NCBI GenBank assembly: GCA_002345745.1
Contig: DDWQ01000014.1
Coordinates: forward strand, 90,836-132,451
Source: Candidatus Moranbacteria bacterium UBA2282
GTDB lineage: Bacteria > Patescibacteriota > Minisyncoccia > Moranbacterales > UBA2206
Reading direction: 5' to 3'
Length of the DNA stretch: 41,616 nt
Position numbers and translations under genes: made by a program. This document shows positions 23,211 to 29,823 of this stretch, in pieces; position 1 is the stretch's first letter; each line of letters begins with the position of its first letter. The notes under the pieces are model-generated. The model was not told where the DNA came from. It worked only from the letters and a program-made list of their open reading frames with translations, and searched no databases.

Positions 23211-24158
23211 ATGTTTAAACTGTGGAGTGAAAAAAATAATGAAGCCAATAATTTGTTAAGTCCAAAATTAGGATTAAGAGATTGGAATAATCTTACAGAT
23301 GAGGAAAAAAAGAAGATATGGAGTTATATTGATGGTTGGTTTGAGGGAGATAAAAAGGAAAAATTTAGAATATTTCTTTCGTGCCATAAATTAAATGACG
23401 ATCATAAATATATGGCATACGCAGAATTATTTTTAAAAAACCCATCTGATCAAAGCGCTCATGATGATTTCAAAAAAATATTTTTAGAGCAAGATCAAAA
23501 TGTAGTACTCGAACTTCTTTCATGTTTTTGCAAGGTTATTTTATTTGAGAGAGAAAAAGAAAATGGTCGAATTTATCGTAGCGATTACGAATCGGAAGAA
23601 AAATATATTAAAATAATTGCCGAATGGAGACATGGAGAATTTGATAAATTTACTGAAAGATTAAATAATGTTTTTGAGCATTTTGGAATTAATTTATTTC
23701 TTACTCGCAGTGGATTTGTTGAAAAACAGGATTCAAAGATAACTAAGGATATTTATGTTCCAGTTTTGAATTTTATTTCTTCGCCCAAGTGGGAGAATGT
23801 TAATAGAGAACTCAAGGATGCTTTTCGGGCGTTCCAATTAAAATCTGAACACGGATATAGTAATTGCATTACACATGCAGTTTCTGCAATACAGGCTTAC
23901 TTGCAAATTTTAGTAGATGGAAAGATTGGTAGTAGTACCGGTATTATTAATTATATAAAGCAGGCGCAAGAAAAAGATTTGATTCCAAATGACAAATTTT
24001 CATCAGAAATTTTTAAAAACATTGATTCAATTTTAATGCGTGAAAGGGGAAAAACAGGCGATGCGCATCCCAAGCAAGAATATGCCAATGAAAAAAGCGC
24101 TCGCTTAATTTTAAACTTAATTATGATATTTTTGCAACATTGCATACAATATAAATGA
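23211..24158 (+). CDS. Putative abortive-infection protein (Abi_C/HEPN-like)
   Basis: A 315-residue protein between the R-M fusion and the specificity gene. The N-terminal ~190 residues are helical and unrecognised (opening MFKLWSEKNNEANNLLSPKL, then FLSCHKLNDDHKYMAYAELF). The C-terminal ~120 residues resemble the Abi_C domain: KSEHGYSNCITHAVSAIQAY, a helical region, RERGKTGDAHP, then a final helix pair ending in the stop. R279-x6-H286 fits the R-x4-6-H catalytic signature of HEPN ribonucleases. I infer an RNA-cleaving or growth-arrest effector, possibly released when the R-M system fails. Its start is 18 bp after the R-M gene and its stop overlaps the S gene by four bases, so it is fully embedded in the operon. 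Family assignment is by eye only. Confidence 0.65.
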   Translation: MFKLWSEKNNEANNLLSPKLGLRDWNNLTDEEKKKIWSYIDGWFEGDKKEKFRIFLSCHKLNDDHKYMAYAELFLKNPSDQSAHDDFKKIFLEQDQNVVLELLSCFCKVILFEREKENGRIYRSDYESEEKYIKIIAEWRHGEFDKFTERLNNVFEHFGINLFLTRSGFVEKQDSKITKDIYVPVLNFISSPKWENVNRELKDAFRAFQLKSEHGYSNCITHAVSAIQAYLQILVDGKIGSSTGIINYIKQAQEKDLIPNDKFSSEIFKNIDSILMRERGKTGDAHPKQEYANEKSARLILNLIMIFLQHCIQYK

Positions 24159-25537
24159 AAAATTTTTCAATAATTAAAAAATCTCAACTTGAAGGCGCAA
24201 TGCGCATCGATGCTGAATATTATCAGCCGGAATTTTTGCAAGTAAAAAAGCTTGTAGAAAGATTTAATCATGTAAATTTTGGAGATATTATGGATGTCTT
24301 GACCGATTATCATGCAAATGGAAGTTATGAAACTTTGAATGAAAATGTAAGAATACTAGATGAGCAAAATTTTGCATTAATGATTAGGACAACTGACTTG
24401 GAAAACGATAATTTTGATGGAAATGTTAGGTATGTTTCTGAAAAAGCATACGAATTTTTAAAAAAGACTAAAGTTTTTGGTGGAGAAATTATTATTAATA
24501 AAATAGGTAGCGCCGGAAGTGTTTATTTGATGCCAAAATTGAACAGAGAGGTATCTTTAGGTATGAATCAATTTATGATTCGGTTAAAAAATGGTATTAA
24601 TACTAATTATGTCTATGCCTTTTTAATTTCTAAATATGGGAAAAAATTAATTGCACAATTAGTAACTGGCGCTGTACCACAAAGTATTGATAAAGACTCT
24701 GTTCGTAGTATCAAGATACCTATTTTCTCAAATAATTTTCAAGAAGGAGTAGACAAATTGATTTTGGAAAGCAATATTTTTAAAAATAATTCCTTTGATT
24801 ATTACAAACAAGCCGAGTTGTTATTATTGAAAGAATTAGAATTGGAGGGTTTTGATAATATTGAAAAATTATCATCAATTGTGAATCTTTCAGATGTGGA
24901 ATTTGTTCATCGAATAGACGCGGAATATTTTCAGCCAAAGTATGCAATTATTGAAGAAAAGATTAAAAAATATAATCATAAAAATTTAGAAGATGTTATT
25001 CAAAATGTTCCAGCAAAATTTGATCCAAGAAAAGATTCTAATGCAAATTTTAAATACGTAGAACTTTCTAATATAAATTCATCCGCAGGAACAATAGAAG
25101 GATTTTCTAATATTTTAGGAGCTGATGCTCCTGGTCGTGCAAAAAGAATTTTGAAAAAAGAGGATGTGATTGTTTCTAGCGTGGAAGGTTCTATCGAAAA
25201 AGTTGCGTTGGTGGATGGAAGGCAAGATGGATACTTAGCCTCAACTGGATTTTTTCAATTTAGAAGTAAAGAAATACTACCAGAGGTCTTATTGGCTATA
25301 GCAAAGAGTATTATTTTTAAAATGCAACTAGAAAAACAATGCGCAGGAACAATTTTAACTGCGGTGCCCAAGGAAGCTATAAAAAATATTATTGTTCCAA
25401 TTTTACCAAAAGAAGCCCAGCAAAAAATTGCAGAGCTTGTGCGACAATCACACGAAGCACGCAAAAAATCCAAGGAATTATTAGAAGAAGCTAAAAGAAA
25501 AATTGAGGAGATGATTGAGAAAGGGGGTGATGGATAA
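24155..25537 (+). CDS. hsdS: Type I-like specificity subunit HsdS
   Basis: A 460-residue S subunit with two target-recognition domains. Each half begins with the same signature: RIDAEYYQPEF at residues 17-27 and RIDAEYFQPKY at 253-263. Each half ends in a helical spacer (about 195-235 and about 425-455, the last rich in Lys/Glu: ARKKSKELLEEAKRKIEEMI). GAVPQSIDKDSVRSIKIPI and GTILTAVPKEAIKNIIVPI are the two copies of the conserved region after each TRD. It would set the bipartite recognition sequence for the upstream fused nuclease-methyltransferase. Its start overlaps the Abi_C-like gene (ATGA) and its stop overlaps the DUF1508 gene (TAATG). Confidence 0.92.
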   Translation: MKNFSIIKKSQLEGAMRIDAEYYQPEFLQVKKLVERFNHVNFGDIMDVLTDYHANGSYETLNENVRILDEQNFALMIRTTDLENDNFDGNVRYVSEKAYEFLKKTKVFGGEIIINKIGSAGSVYLMPKLNREVSLGMNQFMIRLKNGINTNYVYAFLISKYGKKLIAQLVTGAVPQSIDKDSVRSIKIPIFSNNFQEGVDKLILESNIFKNNSFDYYKQAELLLLKELELEGFDNIEKLSSIVNLSDVEFVHRIDAEYFQPKYAIIEEKIKKYNHKNLEDVIQNVPAKFDPRKDSNANFKYVELSNINSSAGTIEGFSNILGADAPGRAKRILKKEDVIVSSVEGSIEKVALVDGRQDGYLASTGFFQFRSKEILPEVLLAIAKSIIFKMQLEKQCAGTILTAVPKEAIKNIIVPILPKEAQQKIAELVRQSHEARKKSKELLEEAKRKIEEMIEKGGDG

Positions 25538-25704
25538 TGATTAGATTTCAAATAGTCAAAGGAACAGATCAAAAGTATCATTGGCGCTTATGGTCAGTCA
25601 ATAATAGAATTGTGTGTTGGAGTGAGGGCTATGATACTAGGCAAGGCGCCGAAAATTCTATAGCCTGGGTTAGGCTCAACAGCCCAAAAGCACCATTATT
25701 GTAA
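25537..25704 (+). CDS. DUF1508/YegP-like small protein (55 aa)
   Basis: A 55-residue protein whose ATG shares its A with the hsdS stop (TAATG). The sequence MIRFQIVKGTDQKYHWRLWS, then NRIVCWSEGYDTRQGAENSI and a final AWVRLNS, matches the DUF1508 (YegP-like) repeat: a beta-hairpin with WR, a turn, EGY and then a helix starting with a basic residue. One repeat is present; YegP itself has two. Function in this family is unknown. Its coupling to the restriction-modification operon makes it a candidate accessory factor. Confidence 0.75.
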   Translation: MIRFQIVKGTDQKYHWRLWSVNNRIVCWSEGYDTRQGAENSIAWVRLNSPKAPLL

Positions 25705-26052
25705 GGGTCGCCTTGGAAAATGTGACTGAGTCGGTAGAGTTTAATCGGCATGAGGAATGATTGAAAATCAAGAATTTGGATTGATTAGCCTTGCTGAGAT
25801 AACGCCCAAAAAGCGCAACCTTCCACAAAAAACACCGCATAAGCGGTGTTTTTGTTTTTGGTGGTGTAGTATAATTAAGAAAATATATTAATTCATGAAT
25901 TAATTCAGTAATTAATAATTTTTTAACCAAAACCATGACTAAATTTTTCCTTCACGGAGGAATGGCGAGCGCTTTCTGAGTACTGCTTCTTAGCGATGGA
26001 CTACATCATCGCAACAGTATGTCCAGTGGGGAGAATTTCCCCACTGGATATT
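25705..26052. other. Intergenic region with two terminators and a possible gene remnant
   Basis: Nearly 350 bp without a convincing gene. It holds the operon terminator (25828), a possible -10 box TATAAT at 25870-25875, and a 14-codon frame from the ATG at about 25935 (MTKFFLHGGMASAF, then TGA). That opening resembles Patescibacteria proteins of the class-I glutamine amidotransferase-like/peptidase E-like type. A second strong terminator starts at 26022. The stretch 25870-26057 could be a short non-coding transcript or the start of a lost gene. Confidence 0.4.
25828..25859 (+). terminator. Terminator of the defence operon
   Basis: A perfect 11-bp stem AAAAACACCGC/GCGGTGTTTTT with loop ATAA, followed by a G-interrupted T run. 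It is symmetric enough to work from either side. Confidence 0.85.
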
Positions 26053-26057
26053 TTTTT
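26022..26057 (+). terminator. Strong terminator at the island's right end
   Basis: A perfect 11-bp stem TCCAGTGGGGA/TCCCCACTGGA with a five-base loop, then TAT and seven T. It works on the plus strand and abuts the recG stop codon. Confidence 0.85.
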
Positions 26058-26089
26058 ATTCCAAATGAACTTTTTCTTGGAATTTTTTG
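26053..26089. repeat. Right direct repeat: native recG 3' end
   Basis: The last codons of recG and adjacent T-rich bases, repeated at 20473-20509 in the same orientation. The two copies are 5580 bp apart. Confidence 0.85.
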
Positions 26090-28173
26090 AGAGCATCTTT
26101 TAGTAAAGGGTGCTTTTTTAATTGAGGATCAACGTCCAAAATATTTTTTGCTTCAGCACGTGCAAATTTTATGAGCTTCAAATTGCTTAGGTGTTCCATA
26201 GCGATGTCAGGCAATCCTGATTGCACTAGGCCAAAGAATTGTCCGGGACCACGCAACTCCAAATCTTTTTGTGAAATTTCAAAACCATCATTAGTGTCTT
26301 CCATCGCGCGCAATCTGTCGGTAGCTTTTTCCGTGTTGGAATTGGTCAGCAAAAAACAATAGGATTGATGTTGCCCACGACCAACGCGACCACGAAATTG
26401 ATGCAATTGTGACAATCCAAAACGGTCAGCGTCTTCAATCATCATAATCGTCGCATTGGGAATGTCGATGCCGACTTCAACCACGGAAGTGGAAACTAGA
26501 ATATCTATTTTTTTATCTTTTCCGCCCGAGGCGGATCCGCCTAGGGCGGAAAATTCTTGCATAACAGTTTCTTTTTCCTTGGATTTCAATTTGCCGTGGA
26601 GGAGTCCCAGACGCAAATCAGGAAAAATTTCTTCAGATAATCTTTTGTGTTCTGAGGTGGCCGCTTTAACTTCGGTCAGGACTTTCGAATCTTCTACGAG
26701 AGGTAGAATTATAAAAACTTGTCGACCAGTTTGAACTTGCTGGCGAATGAAATCATAAGTCTCTTGCCGGACATCGGGTGGAATGATGCGGGTGATAATT
26801 TCTTTGCGGTTTTTTGGCATTTCATCCAAGATGGATAGTTCCAAACTGCCAAACATCGCGATAGCTAGCGTGCGCGGAATAGGCGTGGCAGTCATCGTTA
26901 ATAAATGAGGGATAGTTTTTTTGGAACCGTCAGAAGCTTCCATTGTCTCTTGCTGTAAGAAAGCTCGCTGTGCCACACCGAAGCGGTGTTGCTCGTCGAT
27001 TATTATTAGAGCAAGGTTTTTAAAAGCAACATCTTTTTGAATAATGGCGTGAGTTCCGATGATGAGATTTATTTTTCCGTCAGCTATTTTTTTGAGCAGG
27101 TTGAGACGAGTCTCTGTTGCATTGTTAATTTGCTTATAAGAACTAGTGAGAAGTGCAATATTAAAATCATAATCTGTAAATATTTTTTGAAAACTTTCAA
27201 AGTGTTGTTTCGCTAGAACTTCAGTCGGCGCCAATAGTGCAATTTGAAAACCAGCATTCTGTGCTTGCAAACAGGCGATAGCGGCGACAATAGTTTTGCC
27301 GGAACCAACATCACCATTCAGAAGGCGATTCATTGGCATAGGTTTTTCCAAATCTTTGAGAATTTCGAAAGACGCTTTGCGTTGTGCACCAGTTAATTTA
27401 AATGGCAATTGTTTAACAAAGGCTTGGATTAATTTTTCATCAAAATTAATTTGCAGAGAATTATTATTTTCCCATTGTGATTTAACTTGCAAAGTTTTTA
27501 GTTGCACTAAAAACATTTCGCCAAAAGCGAATCTTTTTTGCGCTCGCAAAAGTTTTTCACGAGACTGCGGAAAATGAATTTGGGTCAGTGCGGTATAGAT
27601 ATCATAGAGATTGAGACGTGTGCGAATTTCATAGGGGATCAGGTCATCCAGCTGTTTGGCAAGCTCGAGCAGTGGTTTGATTTGCCAGCGAATCCATTTG
27701 CTTGTGATGCCACGTGTTTCGCTATAAACCGGCACGAGACAACCAGTGTTAGTGGTTTCACGCGCAGCTTTTTCCCAAGAGGGATTCGACATCTGCAACA
27801 TTTTGCCATGAAGCGTGATCTTTCCACTGAGACGCACCAAGGTGCCTTCGGGCATTGACTCTAATATAAATGGCTGGTTGAACCACACAGCCTTCAAAGG
27901 AAGTTTATTTTCATCTTCCACAGTTATTTCTGCAATAGTCATCTTGCGGCGAAAAACACGTGCTAATTTTGTTTTAGTTACTACACCTTCTATGGTAACG
28001 GTTTGATTCGTATGCTCTGGAGAAATTAGAACAGTTTGTGAAAAATCGTCATAGCGAAAAGGAAAATACAACAAAAGATCTTCCACCGTGTGAAGTTCCA
28101 TTTTTTCCAAAATTTTATGATATTTTGGGATAATTTTAGGGATGTTTTTGAGAGGGGTTTGCAATGTAATCAT
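26056..28173 (-). CDS. recG: ATP-dependent DNA helicase RecG
   Basis: RecG remodels stalled forks and Holliday junctions. I choose the ATG ending at 28173 (MITLQTPLKNIPKI, 705 residues) because a -10 box lies six bases before it; the longer frame adds 36 unlikely residues. There is an N-terminal helical/OB wedge domain (about 1-230: VEDLLLYFPFRYDDF, VRLSGKITLHGKMLQMSNPS). Walker A is GDVGSGKT (about 290), the DEQH box IIIDEQHRFG (about 391), and TMTATPIPRTLAI motif III. The C-terminal lobe has VSTSVVEVGIDIPNATIMMI and QFRGRVGRGQHQSYC. An 11-residue insert (SALGGSASGGK) after MQEF is encoded by a palindrome and lies next to helicase motif V. The 3' end serves as a repeat flanking the defence island. 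Confidence 0.95.
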   Translation of the reverse strand: MITLQTPLKNIPKIIPKYHKILEKMELHTVEDLLLYFPFRYDDFSQTVLISPEHTNQTVTIEGVVTKTKLARVFRRKMTIAEITVEDENKLPLKAVWFNQPFILESMPEGTLVRLSGKITLHGKMLQMSNPSWEKAARETTNTGCLVPVYSETRGITSKWIRWQIKPLLELAKQLDDLIPYEIRTRLNLYDIYTALTQIHFPQSREKLLRAQKRFAFGEMFLVQLKTLQVKSQWENNNSLQINFDEKLIQAFVKQLPFKLTGAQRKASFEILKDLEKPMPMNRLLNGDVGSGKTIVAAIACLQAQNAGFQIALLAPTEVLAKQHFESFQKIFTDYDFNIALLTSSYKQINNATETRLNLLKKIADGKINLIIGTHAIIQKDVAFKNLALIIIDEQHRFGVAQRAFLQQETMEASDGSKKTIPHLLTMTATPIPRTLAIAMFGSLELSILDEMPKNRKEIITRIIPPDVRQETYDFIRQQVQTGRQVFIILPLVEDSKVLTEVKAATSEHKRLSEEIFPDLRLGLLHGKLKSKEKETVMQEFSALGGSASGGKDKKIDILVSTSVVEVGIDIPNATIMMIEDADRFGLSQLHQFRGRVGRGQHQSYCFLLTNSNTEKATDRLRAMEDTNDGFEISQKDLELRGPGQFFGLVQSGLPDIAMEHLSNLKLIKFARAEAKNILDVDPQLKKHPLLKDALKKFQEKVHLE
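26518..26553. repeat. GC-rich palindrome inside recG
   Basis: A 36-bp near-perfect palindrome built of two units, TCCGCCCGAGGCGGA and TCCGCCTAGGGCGGA, framed by TTT and AAA. The second unit also occurs at 11414-11428. It is read through in frame. Confidence 0.9.
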
Positions 28174-28179
28174 ATTAAC

Positions 28180-28185
28180 AGTATA
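28180..28185 (-). promoter_or_regulatory. -10 box of recG (leaderless arrangement)
   Basis: TATACT on the minus strand, six bases (GTTAAT), then the ATG. A -35 is not obvious. Confidence 0.5.
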
Positions 28186-28220
28186 TAGTATATGGTATTT
28201 TGTATCTAGTCTCATAATAT

Positions 28221-28248
28221 AAAAACAGTCCACAATAATGTGAACTGT
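28221..28248 (-). terminator. Displaced terminator of tRNA-Ser(TGA)
   Basis: Stem ACAGTCCAC/GTGAACTGT; its one plus-strand mismatch is G-U in minus-strand RNA, and five T follow on minus. It lies after the duplicate tRNA 3' end rather than the intact one. Confidence 0.6.
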
Positions 28249-28295
28249 CTTTCTGGTGAATCTAATCTCGCTTTCGCGCATCTACTGCGGACGAA

Positions 28296-28313
28296 GGCGG
28301 AAGAGGTGAGATT
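28296..28313 (-). repeat. Duplicate of the tRNA-Ser(TGA) 3' end
   Basis: The 18 bases GGCGGAAGAGGTGAGATT match 28382-28399 exactly (acceptor 3' strand, T stem and start of T loop). They are 86 bp downstream of the intact tRNA end on the minus strand. Confidence 0.8.
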
Positions 28314-28383
28314 TACCCGTACGTTTCACTTCCGAGTATAAACTTCTCATCTCGCCTCATTCCTTCGTTCACTTTGTTCACGG

Positions 28384-28470
28384 CGGAAGAGGTGAGATTC
28401 GAACTCACGGTGGACTTTCACCCACGACAGTTTTCAAGACTGTTCCCTTAAACCACTCGGGCACTCTTCC
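28384..28470 (-). tRNA. tRNA-Ser(TGA)
   Basis: Acceptor GGAAGAG/CTCTTCC, anticodon stem ACAGT/ACTGT with loop CTTGAAA giving TGA, and the long variable arm of serine tRNAs. Discriminator G is followed by CCG, so CCA is incomplete. Confidence 0.95.
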
Positions 28471-28587
28471 TAGTATTTAAAAAACTGATAGCTTTTAAAT
28501 TACCAAGCCATATTAACATCTATGAATAACTTTGTAAATATGTTAGTATTAAAGTATTAAATAATATTTTTTTAATTCTTGCATAGT

Positions 28588-29190
28588 ATGAATATTGATG
28601 GCTTTAGAAGAAAAACTGAAAATAATAGAGATAGTCGGGTAAATGATTTTTTTGTGCATGAAAAGCCAGTTGTGGAAAGATTGGCAGAACCAGAAGAAGC
28701 ACACAAAGAACGAATTGCGGAACATTCCGCTGATGTTTTGATGCATTGGCAGGCGCCGGAATTTGAAGTTTATGAACAAGACAAGAAATGGCTCACTTAT
28801 ATCGCCCTAGCTCTGGCTGTTATTATTGGTTACGCGGTTTATCAAAATAGTTTGATAATGGCTATCACTTTTATTCTAATCGGGGTGGTAGGTTATATTT
28901 ATATTGATAAAGAACCACGTACAATTGATTTTATGATAACTTATGATGGTATTGTAGCGGGCAAAGAAATTTTTGAATATGAAAATATAAAATCATTTTG
29001 GATTTTTTATGAAGCGGATGGTAAAAAAGTTATCAGCCTTCATATGAATGGTGGTATTATGCCCTATGTGCATATTCCAATTCATAATGAGGATCCAGTG
29101 CAAATTCGTGAAGCTTTGCTACAAAATTTACATGAAATCAAGCAAGGTCACAACTTTGTTGATACACTTGAAAGATTCTTGCGGATATAG
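28588..29190 (+). CDS. Conserved-looking two-helix membrane protein (200 aa)
   Basis: The start is set at the ATG 28588 (MNIDGFRRKTENN) rather than the TTG three codons earlier. The N-terminal ~75 residues are charged and probably disordered (RLAEPEEAHKERIAEHSADV). Two close transmembrane helices lie at about 78-115 (WLTYIALALAVIIGYAVY; IMAITFILIGVVGYIYI). A soluble C-terminal domain (about 118-200) with IDFMITYDGIVAGKEIFEYE and FWIFYEADGKKVISLHM looks like a PH-like/bPH beta-sandwich. The general layout (disordered arm, helix pair, PH-like domain) is common in Patescibacteria, but I cannot assign a function. It ends 14 bp before tRNA-Arg(GCG). Confidence 0.7.
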   Translation: MNIDGFRRKTENNRDSRVNDFFVHEKPVVERLAEPEEAHKERIAEHSADVLMHWQAPEFEVYEQDKKWLTYIALALAVIIGYAVYQNSLIMAITFILIGVVGYIYIDKEPRTIDFMITYDGIVAGKEIFEYENIKSFWIFYEADGKKVISLHMNGGIMPYVHIPIHNEDPVQIREALLQNLHEIKQGHNFVDTLERFLRI

Positions 29191-29204
29191 TAAGCTTATT
29201 TAAT

Positions 29205-29277
29205 GCGCTTATAGCTCAGTGGATAGAGCGTCTGGTTGCGGTCCAGAAGGTCGGCGGTTCGATTCCTCCTAAGCGCA
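29205..29277 (+). tRNA. tRNA-Arg(GCG)
   Basis: Acceptor GCGCTTA/TAAGCGC, D arm GCTC/GAGC, anticodon stem TCTGG/CCAGA and loop TTGCGGT giving GCG. The T stem GGCGG/CCTCC has one central mismatch. CCA is not encoded. A G34 arginine tRNA for CGY codons is unusual for bacteria. Confidence 0.9.
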
Positions 29278-29362
29278 CATAAAGTCCTTAGAAGGCTTGA
29301 TAAATCACGCAGAGTTTGATATGCTATATATTGTATTGAAGAATACAATAAAATAATCCGAG

Positions 29363-29449
29363 GGAGAGGTGGCTGAGCGGTCGAAAGCGGCACACTGCTA
29401 ACGTGTTAACCTGTTAAAGGGTTCCAGGGTTCAAATCCCTGCCTCTCCG
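29363..29449 (+). tRNA. tRNA-Ser(GCT)
   Basis: Acceptor GGAGAGG/CCTCTCC, long variable arm, anticodon loop CTGCTAA giving GCT, T arm CAGGG/CCCTG. Position 31-39 of the anticodon stem reads A-C, a mismatch. Discriminator G; CCA incomplete (GCCT). Confidence 0.92.
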
Positions 29450-29466
29450 CCTTCAAGTAAGATTTT

Positions 29467-29497
29467 AAAAAACATATCTGATGATATGTTTTTTATT
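29467..29497 (+). terminator. Terminator after tRNA-Ser(GCT)
   Basis: A perfect 12-bp stem AAAAAACATATC/GATATGTTTTTT with loop TGAT. Confidence 0.8.
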
Positions 29498-29545
29498 TTG
29501 CATAGTATTTGTTGCAAATAATTTTATAGGGAAGTCATTTTAATC

Positions 29546-29585
29546 AAAAAAAGTGCCGTGCGGGTTTAGCTCAAATCCGCACGGC
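29546..29585 (-). terminator. Terminator of the Cys-rich small gene
   Basis: GCCGTGCGG/CCGCACGGC extended by AT pairs, followed on the minus strand by a T run (complement of the A run at 29546-29552). Confidence 0.8.
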
Positions 29586-29613
29586 TTGTTGTTTTATTGG
29601 TTGAATAAATCTT

Positions 29614-29823
29614 TTAAATAGCACCGCATAGCCTCCTGAAAGAATCGCATTCGTGTATGCTGCAAAACGGACAACACTCTTTAAAGAGCCATTTTCGCCT
29701 AGGACACCAAAACCTTCCTTTGTAAGGCTCATTACAGCCATCGGGTGTAAAAGGCTTTCCTCGTACGGGTCTGTCTCCCATTCTAACCCCAAGGTCAGAA
29801 ACACTTAATTGAAGTATGTTCAT
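29614..29823 (-). CDS. Cysteine-rich small protein (69 aa)
   Basis: Not recognised. A perfect AGGAGG (complement of 29830-29835) six bases before the ATG selects this frame over an overlapping one. The protein begins MNILQLSVSDLGVRMGDRPV and carries seven cysteines in its second half (DGCNEP, RFWCPRRK, ECCPFCSIHEC and RRLC). The C-x2-C pattern and a histidine suggest a metal-binding or disulphide-rich mini-fold. It has its own terminator. It lies between tRNA-Ser and another small gene on the same strand, so it may belong to a small mobile or stress cassette. Confidence 0.6.
   Translation of the reverse strand: MNILQLSVSDLGVRMGDRPVRGKPFTPDGCNEPYKGRFWCPRRKWLFKECCPFCSIHECDSFRRLCGAI

Noticed and set aside
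25676..25936. 86-codon minus-strand frame downstream of hsdS
   Set aside because: It runs through a strong terminator and has no ribosome site or recognisable composition; probably chance.
29571..29804. 77-codon minus-strand frame overlapping the Cys-rich gene
   Set aside because: The strong Shine-Dalgarno site is placed for the other frame, and this one runs into the terminator.
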